Shown here: in pieces, positions 1 to 10,400 of the stretch
Layout of the letters: each line of letters begins with the position of its first letter
Position numbering within the stretch: position 1 is the first letter of the stretch
Source of the DNA: Xenorhabdus thuongxuanensis
GTDB taxonomy: Bacteria > Pseudomonadota > Gammaproteobacteria > Enterobacterales > Enterobacteriaceae
Direction of reading: 5' to 3'
Length of the DNA stretch: 64,000 nucleotides
NCBI RefSeq assembly: GCF_001908095.1
Contig: NZ_MKGR01000008.1
Coordinates: 98,705-162,704 of the forward strand
Made by a program: the position numbers and the translations under genes
The notes under the pieces: generated by a model
What the model was told of the DNA's origin: nothing
The model's database searches: none
Seen by the model: only the letters and a program-made list of their open reading frames with translations

Positions 1-64
1 TTTTTCATCAAATAGAAAAAACAAGGGCCGATTTATTTCCTTTTATCTTTGCATCATATTTTAG

Positions 65-433
65 CAAAAATCTCTGCGTATTTTTCGGACGTGCTATGAC
101 CATATGGCGGGAGAAATCGCGATAAAAATTCACGATAGTTTATTGGCAAATCATTGGATAACTGATGATTATGGATTAACACAAACCGGAAAAGAGTTTC
201 TATTTTATCTTGGCATAGGTCGTGATACAGAATTTTCCTCTCGGCGAAAATTTGCTTGCTCCTGCCTTGATTGGAGTGAACGGAATTTTCATCTTGGTGG
301 ATTGTTAGGGGCACTGTTGCTTGATATTTTTTTAAAGAAAAAATGGGCAATTAGGCAATTGGATAGCCGAGAATTGATATTAACAGAATCAGGTAAAAGA
401 GTGCTTAATAAAAAATTCAATGCGTCTATATAA
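65..433 (+). pseudogene. ArsR-family regulator, C-terminal remnant
   Basis: The frame is open from 65 (an in-frame stop lies at 62-64) to the stop at 433. It reads RTCYDHMAGE followed by CLDWSERNFHLGGLLGALLL and an LTESGKRVL tail. This is the C-terminal effector half of a roughly 220-residue family of ArsR-type winged-helix regulators, recognised by the CYDHLAG and CLDWSER motifs. The N-terminal helix-turn-helix half is absent: the upstream 64 bases carry stops and do not resume the family sequence. A start at the ATG at 104 would give 109 residues but no DNA-binding domain. Most likely a decayed gene; a window-edge effect is unlikely because the stop at 62 already breaks the frame. Confidence 0.55.
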
Positions 434-660
434 TAAATAAATTATATTGTCGTATTGTTATTATTATGTATATTATTAATTATCTATCCTAAAATAGACG
501 TTGTTTGATCTATTATTTAATGGTTAACCTATCATAAAAAAAGATATAGCAAGATAATTAACAAAGAATATTCTGGTGAATATTAAAGATGGAACCAATT
601 CGTTAATTGTATTTGATATTACACGGTAAGCTTTGAAAATATATCAATAAGGGTAATAAA
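434..660. other. AT-rich intergenic region before the dehydrogenase
   Basis: This 227-base gap contains no convincing gene and is strongly A+T rich. It must hold the promoter of the dehydrogenase that follows. A purine-rich AAGGGTAAT stretch immediately before the ATG at 661 is the likely ribosome binding site. No clear operator or terminator was seen. Confidence 0.4.
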
Positions 661-1419
661 ATGATTCGATTTGAGGATAAAGTTGTCATTATTACTGGCG
701 CAGGTAGTGGCATTGGTGAGGCTACAGCGAAGCGTTTTTCACAAGAAGGAGCCATTGTGGTGTTAGCTGGGCGGGATACAGAGAAGCTTAATCGTGTATT
801 GAGTGAATTGCCTTCGAACAAAGCATTAGTGATTCAGACAGATGTCGCGGATCGGGAATCGGCTAAAAATATGATTGATGAAACAGTCAGGCATTTTGGC
901 CGAATAGATATTCTGGTGAACAACGCAGGTTTGTATGTGGTAGGTGATTTATTGAGTACTTCACAAGAAGACGGTAATGCAGTGCTGGCTACGAATCTCA
1001 ATGGTGTGCTCAATTGTAGCTATTTTGCTTTACCTTATTTACTGAAAAGCAAAGGATGTATTGTCAATAATGCCTCGGTATCTGGCTTGGGGGGCGATTG
1101 GGGAGGTGCTCACTATTGCGCAGCAAAAGGCGCTGTCGTGAATTTAACCCGTGCGATGGCGCTGGATCATGGTTCACAAGGGGTTCGTGTTAATGCTGTT
1201 TGCCCAAGTTTAGTATTGACGCCAATGGTGGCTCGTTTTGATGATGAAACCCTTGCGCATTTCGATAGTCGTATTCCGTTAAAAAGAGCAGGTCAACCTT
1301 TTGAAGTGGCAGCAGCTATTGCATTTTTGGCCAGCGAAGATGCCAGTTTCATTAATGGGGTGAATTTACCGATAGATGGCGGGGTAAACGCATCTAATGG
1401 GCAACCTAATTTTAATTAA
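661..1419 (+). CDS. Short-chain dehydrogenase/reductase (SDR family)
   Basis: A complete classical SDR of 252 residues, the usual length. The Rossmann cofactor motif TGAGSGIG lies at residues 12-19, the NNAG motif at 87-90, and the catalytic Ser139, Tyr152 and Lys156 sit in the NNASVSG and YCAAK contexts. The C-terminal INGVNLPIDGG segment is typical of the family. It is expected to be a soluble NAD(P)(H)-dependent oxidoreductase; the substrate cannot be read from sequence. It is transcribed towards the NRPS and separated from it by a terminator, so it is not in the same operon. A role in tailoring the NRPS product is only a neighbourhood guess. Confidence 0.9.
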   Translation: MIRFEDKVVIITGAGSGIGEATAKRFSQEGAIVVLAGRDTEKLNRVLSELPSNKALVIQTDVADRESAKNMIDETVRHFGRIDILVNNAGLYVVGDLLSTSQEDGNAVLATNLNGVLNCSYFALPYLLKSKGCIVNNASVSGLGGDWGGAHYCAAKGAVVNLTRAMALDHGSQGVRVNAVCPSLVLTPMVARFDDETLAHFDSRIPLKRAGQPFEVAAAIAFLASEDASFINGVNLPIDGGVNASNGQPNFN

Positions 1420-1429
1420 ATTGATGGAA

Positions 1430-1457
1430 AAGTGGCTCCACGGGGGTGGAACCACTT
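1430..1457. terminator. Bidirectional terminator between the SDR and NRPS genes
   Basis: A nearly perfect hairpin: AAGTGG plus TCCAC on the left arm (1430-1441), a GGGG loop, and GTGGA plus CCACTT on the right arm (1446-1457), with one mismatch. T-rich sequence follows on the plus strand and A+T-rich sequence on the other side. It lies exactly between two convergent stop codons, as expected for a shared terminator. Confidence 0.75.
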
Positions 1458-1479
1458 AATTTCGTTTTGGTCAATGGTA

Positions 1480-4400
1480 TCAGTTTGGGCGACTCGCTAC
1501 AGTTGAGTGATTTGGGTTTATAACCTTGGCCAGTTCACATAGTGTAGGATGCGTGAACAAGGTCGCTAATGGAATTTCCATGTCTTGTTCACGCATACGA
1601 GCCAACAATTGTATTGCTATCAATGAATGACCTCCCAATGTAAAGAAATTATCATAACGACCGACTCGTTCCCGTTTCAGCAATTTTTGCCAAATCTCAG
1701 CCAGTGCAGTTTCCACATCACCGAGAGGCGCTTCGTAACCGGAAGTTGTTCCAACAGTAGATTGTCCTGATATCAGTGTGTCTTGCGGTAAGTTAGCCTG
1801 AATAGCGTTGAAATCGGTCAGTAGTTGCTGGCGTTCTGTGGCAGACAGGGTAGCAATGTTCATGATTGGTTTTTGGGGATCGGTTTCCAATGTTTTTACC
1901 AGATCCTCTAAAGCCGTCGTCATATCAGTAATCAGGCGTGCCGGATCGATTCCTGATATAGCTTGAACTGTCAGCAGGAAACCTTTACCCAAATCATCTA
2001 CAGCCAGGTAGATGGGATAGTTAGTCCTTTCTCGTCCTGTTACCAGACGTATTCCTTCCCATAGGGTATTGGCAACATCCGGTTGGCTATGGCGATAATT
2101 GAGAAGTGTATTAAAAAGCGGTAGGGGATGTTTTACACCACTGCAACGTTGAGCCAGTGCCAGTGGTGCCTGTTCATGTTCAAGTAACTGCGTCAAACTG
2201 CGGTACGCTGCTTGCACGGTTGCTTGTGTGCTTCTCCCCGCAAGCGTGATCCGTACGGGCAGGGTATTGATAAACAGCCCCAGAATTCGCTCAATATTGG
2301 CACTGCCTTGCATACGTCCTGACAAGACCGTCCCGAAGACGACATCATTTCGCCCACTTATTTTTGCCAGAACTTGTGCCAAGGCAACATGAAACAGAAC
2401 GCCAGGGCTAACTCCTTGACGGCGTGCCTGTTTGCGAATAGCACGAGTCAGTGCTGCATTAAGTGGCTTGATGACCTCAGTTACTGGTCTGTCTCCACTG
2501 TGAACATCTAATATGCCGAAAGGCGTAGTTGGTGTATCCACATCAGTGAGTATTTTCCGGAAATAGGCTTTATGATCTGGCATCGGCACACGCAGGGATT
2601 GGGCGATAAAATGGCGGTACGGTAAGACAGGCGGTAATGTTTCAATACGATGATGCAGAAGTTCATTGATTTCAGCAATGATGATATTCAGCGATATATG
2701 GTCATTGAGGATATGGTGGCAACACAAGGCTAACAACCACTCGCCCTGGCTCGAATCATATGTGATATCAGCAGAGAATAGCGGAGCCTGGCTGATATCG
2801 AGGCGGTGTTGGTATGGATCTGTCAGTGCCAACAATTGAGACGGCACGTCCTTATCGTTATCTGGCACGAAGGTTTTGATACACAGAGGGGCCTGGCGCC
2901 AGACAACTTGTACTGGCTGTGTTAAACCCTGCCAGCAGAAGGCAGTGCGTAAAATATCGTGACGATGAATAACTTGTTGCAAAGCAGCCAGAAAAGCATC
3001 AAGACGCTCGCGGGTATTGAAAGCAAGTAAAAGGTGCAACAGATAAACATCTCCTTGTGTTTGCAGTAGATGATGGAACAACATACCTTCCTGTAATGGT
3101 GCAAGTGGGTAGATATCCTGAATATTGTTGGCACCATTAGGAATAGTAGCAGCGATAGTCTCAATCTCGTGCTGCGTCAGAGAAACCAGCGGCAGCATAT
3201 CTGGAGTGATGGCGGAGCAACCATCGGGGATGAGATTGGGCGGAGCGGTAAACGAGATTTCATCATCTTGAATTGCCTGCATTATTTTCGCCATTTCAGC
3301 CAGTGTTGGTGTGGAAAATACAGTACGAATATCAAGGTGCCAACCTCGGTTGCGTAGCCGCTCAATCAGGTTGACAACCATCAGGGAATGACCACCGAGT
3401 TCAAAGAAATGATCATAACGCCCAACCCTTTCCAGCCCTAATAATGCTTGCCAAATCTCAGCCATGGCAATTTCCATTTCACCGAGCGGCTCTTCATAAG
3501 TATGGGTTGCAATAGATGTTTGATCCGGCATCGGTAGCGCCTGGCGGTTAATCTTGCCATTAGGTGCCAACGGAAAAGCATCCAGTATCACAAATGCGCT
3601 GGGCAGCATATAGTCGGCGAGATGTTGTGCGAGTTGCTGGCGCAGTTCTGTCGGTGTCAGTTTTGTATTCGGTTCGGCGATCAGATAAGCAATCAGGCGC
3701 TTATCACCCAGTTTATCTTCACGGGCAAGCACGATAGCCTCACGCATACCGGAGCATTGCATCAATCTGGTTTCGATTTCTCCCAGTTCGATACGAAAGC
3801 CGCGTAGCTTGACCTGAAAATCATTGCGGCCAAGATACTCGATATTGCCGTCAGATCGCCAGCGAGCCAAATCCCCTGTCTTATACATGCGAGCATTGGA
3901 ATGTTCGCTAAAGGGATCGATAACAAATTTCTCTGCTGTCAGCTCTGGTTGGTTTGAATAACCACGGGCGACCCCCATTCCACCGATATGGATTTCGCCA
4001 CTCACGCCAACAGGAACCGGCTGACCAAGTGCGTCCAAAATATAGATACGTGTATTGGACAGTGGACGACCAATCGGAATATTGTTGGTGATAGGCGGAG
4101 TATGTTTGTTATTTATCACCGCAGCCTTATCTATCAACATAGCCTTATCTATCAACATAGCCGTAGCCGTGATGGTAATTTCTGTCGGGCCATAAGCGTT
4201 GAACCAGCGGCAGGATTGGGTTTCTGGGCACGATAGCCAATCCATTAAATAGCGGTATTCCACTTTATCTCCCCCAACAATAATGGTGCGTATATAGGGG
4301 CTAAAACTGACACGTCCTGCCTTCATTTCTTGCGCCCAATGGTGCCAAAAAGCCGTCGGTATATTGATGATCGTCACTTTCTGTTCACGTAAAAAATCAA

Positions 4401-7400
4401 CAAACGCACTATTCGGTATTTTGATATGAGGTGGGCGCAGAACCAGTGTGGCACCCGATGCCAGAGTAGGAAAAATATCTGATACTGAAATATCAAACGC
4501 GAAGGTCACAAATTGCAGAATACGATCACCCAAGCCAGGTTCACTGATCTGGCAATGGGCATGGATAAGGCTGACAACATTGCGATGTTCCAGCATGACG
4601 CCTTTGGGGTTTCCGGTTGAACCTGAGGTGTAGATGATATAGGCCAAATGATGTGGCTGAACGCCTGTTTGTTTGCTGTCAGGATTATATTTAGGCTGTT
4701 TTTGCAGATTATCTTGATGAATTTCATCGTCCAGCAACCAGATAGGAATATCTTGTATTGGTAAGCGTCTCTGTAAATGTTTTTGGGTCAACAATATTGC
4801 AGGCTTGCAGTCTGACAATTGATAAATCAGCCGCTCGACAGGATATGCTGGATCAAGCGGAATATAACCGGCACCCGCTTTTAAGATCCCAAACAGACCA
4901 ATGATCATATCCAAACCCCGCTCAACCTGAATTGCCACGCGATCATCAGGGCGGACACCAAAAGCAATCAAACTATGTGCCAGTTGGTTGGCACGGCAGT
5001 TCAACTCGTCATAACTCAAGGACTGTTCTTCAAAGATCACCGCTGTAGCATTTGGCGTGCGTTGTACCTGAGCTTCGAACAGTTGGTGAATCAACGTATC
5101 ATTTGGAAAGTCAGCTTGAGGGGCATTGAAATCAACCAATAATTGTTGGCGTTCTGCAACGGTCAACATCGGCAGGCAAGCAATAGCCTGTTTTTCATCG
5201 GTTGTCATGGCAGTCAGTACATTGGTGAGATAACCCACCATGCGTTCAACCGTCGTCAGGTCGAACAGGCTTGATGCATATTCCAGATAGCCACTGAGAC
5301 CATTCTGGTTTTCGGTCAATGACAGTGTCAGATCGAAGTACGCGCTGTGATGTGGTGGAGCCATCAATGAGACTGATAAATCGGGTAATTCAAGGGATTG
5401 AGTGGGCGTATTGTTTAGGGCCAGCATAACCTGAAAAATCGGATTATAACCCAAGCTGCGTTCGGGTTTTAGGGCTTCCACCAATTGTTCAAAAGGCAGG
5501 TCTTGATGTGCATAAGCTGCCAGCGTCTGTTCACGAACATAAGTGAGCAGATTTGCCACAGAGTTGTATTGTTCCAGTTTGATGCGTAAAGGTAGGGTGT
5601 TGACAAAAAAGCCGATCAAACCTTCAAGGTCACTCAATGAACGGTTGGCAACAGGAGTACCAATGACAATATCATCCTGTCCGCTCAAACGGGCAAGTAC
5701 GATGCTCCAGGCTGTAAGCAAAGTCATAAATAATGTTGCATCCTGTCGTTGTCCAAGCGCTTTGAGAGCCGATAATAATTCAGCATTCAGGTGAACCGGA
5801 ACATGAGCGCCTGTATAACTTTGTTCTGGCGGGCGTGGGTGATCAATAGGGAGAGTCAGTAACGTTGGTGCGTTTTGCAGTTGTTTCTGCCAGAAATCCC
5901 GTTGTGCAGTGAGAACCTCACTTTGCAGCCATTTCTGTTGCCAGACGGCATAGTCCGCATACTGGATGGGAAGGTGGGGTAAAGGGTTGCTACATTTCCC
6001 TTGTGCAATACGGTAGAGGACACTCAGCTCGCGGAGTAATATCCCTGCTGACCAGCCATCGGTGATGATGTGATGCTGGGTAAGGATCAGCACATGTTCT
6101 TCATCAGACAGTTGCAGTAATTGACCTCGAATCATTGGCCCATTAGCGAAATCGAATGGGGTTTGTGTTTCAAGTTCCGCTAATTCGTTAATACGGGTCA
6201 TGCGAGAAGTTTCGTCTAATTTGCGCAGATCCCGATGGGTCAGAGAAAAACCCGTATCTGCACTATCGATGCGTTGGTAAGGTTGTTCATCAATCAGGAC
6301 AAAACGAGTGCGCAAACTTTCATGTCGGCTGACGAGATGATCAAGTGCAGCCGTAAGCGCAGCATGATCGAGATACCCGTTAATATGCAGGATTATCGGG
6401 ATATTATAGGCCAGATTGGCTTTGGTATTGAGCTGAGCAAGGAACCACAAGCGTTGTTGGGAGAAGGAGAGTGGCAGTGGCTGATTGTGATTGGTAGCGG
6501 GAATAACGATTTGGGTTGTCACAGGCGTGTCGATGAGCAAGGTAGCCAAATCCGCCAGGACAGGATGGGAAAAGAGTTGCTGTAAGTGTAATTCACGCGC
6601 CAGTTTCTGGCGTATGCGTGCGGCAAGCTGAATGGCGAGCAGGGAATGCCCACCGAGTTCAAAGAAATGATCATGACGACCGACTTGTTCCAATTTCAGT
6701 AATTCTTGCCAAATCTCGGCCAACGTTATTTCTATGTCTCCAATGGGTGCTGCATAATTGCGGGTCGCGAGTGCTGTTTGATCTGGCATTGGCAATGCCT
6801 GACGATTGAGTTTGCCATTGGGTGTTAATGGAAGGGTTTCAAGCGTCACAAAGGCACTGGGCAGCATATACTCGGCAAGGTGTTGCGCCAGTTGTTGGCG
6901 TAGTTCTGCTGGTATCAATGTTGCATTGGGTTCGGCGAGCAGATAAGCAACCAGGCGCTTTTCATTCGGTGTATCTTCTCGGACAATCACAACCGCTTCT
7001 CGCACACCGTGACATTGCGCTAATGTCGTCTCAATTTCGCCGAGTTCGATACGGAAACCACGTATCTTAACCTGAAAATCATTACGACCAAGGTATTCAA
7101 TATTACCGTCAGGCAACCAACGAGCCAGATCACCACTTTTGTAGAGGCGGGCATCAGGATCTGAAGAAAAAGGATCAGCAAGGAAACATTCTGCGGTTAG
7201 CTCTGGAAGGTTCAGATAACCGCGGGCAACCCCGATTCCGCCAATGTAAAGCTCCCCTGTAACACCGATTGGTACGGGTTTTTTGTGACTATCAAGCAGG
7301 TAAATTCGGATATTGTCTATGGGTTTTCCAATCGGTACTCGTCCGATATAACGGTCAGGCACGCATTGCCAGGCGGTGACATGAATTGCAGCTTCAGTTG

Positions 7401-10400
7401 GGCCATATAAGTTATGTAACTGACAGTGCGCAAAATGGGACAGACATTTTTGCTGCAAGACATAAGGAAACTCTTCACCACTGCATAAAATATGGCGTAC
7501 AGAAGGGCAACATCCGGCAGGAATGGCATGGACAAATTGCTGTAGCATGGCAGGCACGAAGTAGATAATAGTAATCTGGCGTTTTTCTATCTCAGACAGT
7601 AAATAGTGTGGATCTTTATGACCATCGGGACGAGCCAAAATTAATTGTGCTCCAAACATCAGGGGCGGGAATAGCTCCCAAACGGAAACATCAAAACTAA
7701 AAGGTGTTTTCTGTAAAACTCTATCCTGCGAGGTTAGTTGATAAGCCTTTTGTGACCAGATCAGAATATTCACGACACCACGATGTTCATTCATTACCCC
7801 TTTGGGCAAGCCTGTTGAGCCAGAAGTATAAATCACATAAACCAGATGGCATGAGGTTAGGCCAAGCACTTTGGGATCTGGGTTACTGATTGGCATGTCT
7901 GCGGTAAGGTATGCAAGATTATTGAGATCCACAATGGGTACGCGGGTTAGCCAATTGATTAACATTGTGTGGGTAAATACAGTTTGGGTAAATACAGTTT
8001 GGGTGAGTAAAGCAACGGGAGCTGCGTCTTCAAGTATGTAGGCCAGTCGTTCGGCTGGATAGCCTGGATCAAGCGGGACATAGGCACCACCGGCCTTAAG
8101 GATAGCGAGTAATCCCACCATCATGGCTGGACTGCGTTCAGCACAAATCGCCACCCGATCATCAGGGCGGATACCTAAGGTAATCAGATAATGCGCTAAG
8201 CAATTGGCTTGACGGTTCAGTTCAACATAACTCAACGATTGTTCTTCAAAGATGACAGCAATGGCATCGGGATTTTGCTGTACTTGCTTTTCAAACAGTT
8301 GGTGAATAAATGTGTTTTGTGGGAGGTCAGTTGCTGTATTTTGGGAGAATATAGCGTCTTGAGAAGATTGGAGCGCATTAAAATCCACCAGCACTTGTTG
8401 ACGTTCTACAATGGGTAAAATCGAAATAGCCAAAATTGGCTGGTGGGGTGAGGTTTCCAGCGCTTCGACCAACCCCGTCAGGGCAGTGGTCATATAGCCG
8501 ATCAGTCGAATTGGATCGACGTCCGATACGGTTTGGGCAACTAAACTAAAACCATCACCCCAATCATCAACAAATAAACCGATGGGATAATTGACTCTCT
8601 CTTCTTGCATCAGCAGACGCACACCTTCCCATTTAGCAAAAGTAGTATCCGCCTGGCTATGACGATAATTGAGTAATGTGTTAAAGAGTGGCAAAGGAGG
8701 ACTCACGCCACTGCAATGTTGGGCCAGCGTGAGCGTTGCCTGTTCGTGTTTCAGCAACTTCATCAAATTGAGGTAGGTCTCTTGAACGGTTGCTTGTACG
8801 CTATTATCTGTCAGCCTGATCCGAATGGGTAAGGTATTGATAAGCAGCCCCATAATTTGATCAATGCCGGTACTACCCTGCATGCGTCCCAGTAATACCG
8901 TACCGAAGACGATATCGTCGCGCCCACTGGTTTTTGCCAGCACCAGTGCCAAAGCAACATGAAATAATATACTGGGGCTGACACCCTGACGTCGGGCTTG
9001 TGTGCGAATGGCTCGGGACAGTGCCATATCCAAGGGTTGTTTGGCCTCGGTTATCTGCTTAGCTTCACTGTGGATATCCAGTATCCCGAAAGGTGCTGTT
9101 GGTGCATCTATGTCAGAGAATACCTGACGAAAATAAGCTTCATGATCTGAAGCCGGCAAATGCAGGCATTGGGCGACAAAATTACGATAAGGCAATATTG
9201 GGGGTAATTTTTCAACATAACGGGTATCAGGGTATCCATTCTCGTTATGGTCAGGTGATAATGCATCAATTTCATCAATGATGCGTTCCAGTGTGACATG
9301 ATCACAGACTAAATGATGGATGCACAAAACCAGTAACCACTCATCCTGATGCGGATCATAGGCTATGTCAGCGAAGAAGAGAGGTGCTTGACTCACATCA
9401 AGGCGATATTGCTGGGGATTAGTGTGTGCCAGTAATTGGGAAGAGATATTCTGTTCGCCATTGGGTAAGAATGTATTAATGTTCAAAGATGCCTGCCGCC
9501 AGACGATTTGCACTGGCTGTGCCAATCCCTGCCAGTAGATTGAAGTGTGCAGAATATCGTGACGGTTAATGACCTGTTGTAAGGTTTCCAGAAAGGTATC
9601 GAGCCGTTTGCGGGTGTCGAAGGCAAGCAAATTGCGTAACAGATAAGTATCGCCCTGTTTCTGCAACAGATGATGGAAAAAAATGCCTTCTTGTAGCGGT
9701 GATAGAGGATAGATATCTTGGATATTGGCAGCACCATCAGGAATAGTTGCGGCGATGGCATTAATCTCGTGCTGGGACAGGGAAACTAAAGTCAACATGT
9801 CTGGGGTAATGGCAGTACAGCCGTCAGGGATGAGATTGGGCGGTACAGTGAGTAGCGTTGTCTTTTCTGGTTCTGTATTCCCTTGAACGGTATCTTTTTG
9901 AACCGACAGTAGCGCTTTTGCCATCTCTTTCAATACGGGTTTAGTGAATATAACCTGAATGTCAAGAGACCATCCCAATTCACGTAGTTGTTCGATCAGG
10001 TTAACGGCTATCAGCGAGTGCCCGCCAAGCTCGAAAAAGTGATCGCAGCGGCTGACATATTTCACTCCGAGCAACATTTGCCAAATTTGGCTCAGGATGG
10101 TTTCTGCTTCTCCTGTGGGTGTCTGGTAACTGCGTGTGACGATTGCCGTATGATCGGGTTTGGGAAAAGCATGACGGTCAAGTTTGCCATTGGGTGTGAG
10201 TGGAAAGGCGTCAAGAGTCACGAAAGCACCGGGTATCATGTATTCTGCAAGATATTGTGCCAGTTGCTGCCTTAATGCCATTGGTTCCAGTTCAGCATCG
10301 GTCTTTGGTAGCAAGTAGGCAACTAACTGTTTTGATACCGGACTGTTTTCACAGGGCAATTTTTCACAAGGCAATACCACGGCTTCACGTACGCCGTGAC

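Noticed and set aside
5543..5794. Plus-strand frames within the NRPS gene
   Set aside because: All are shadows of the NRPS reading frame; none has a ribosome binding site or recognisable domain.
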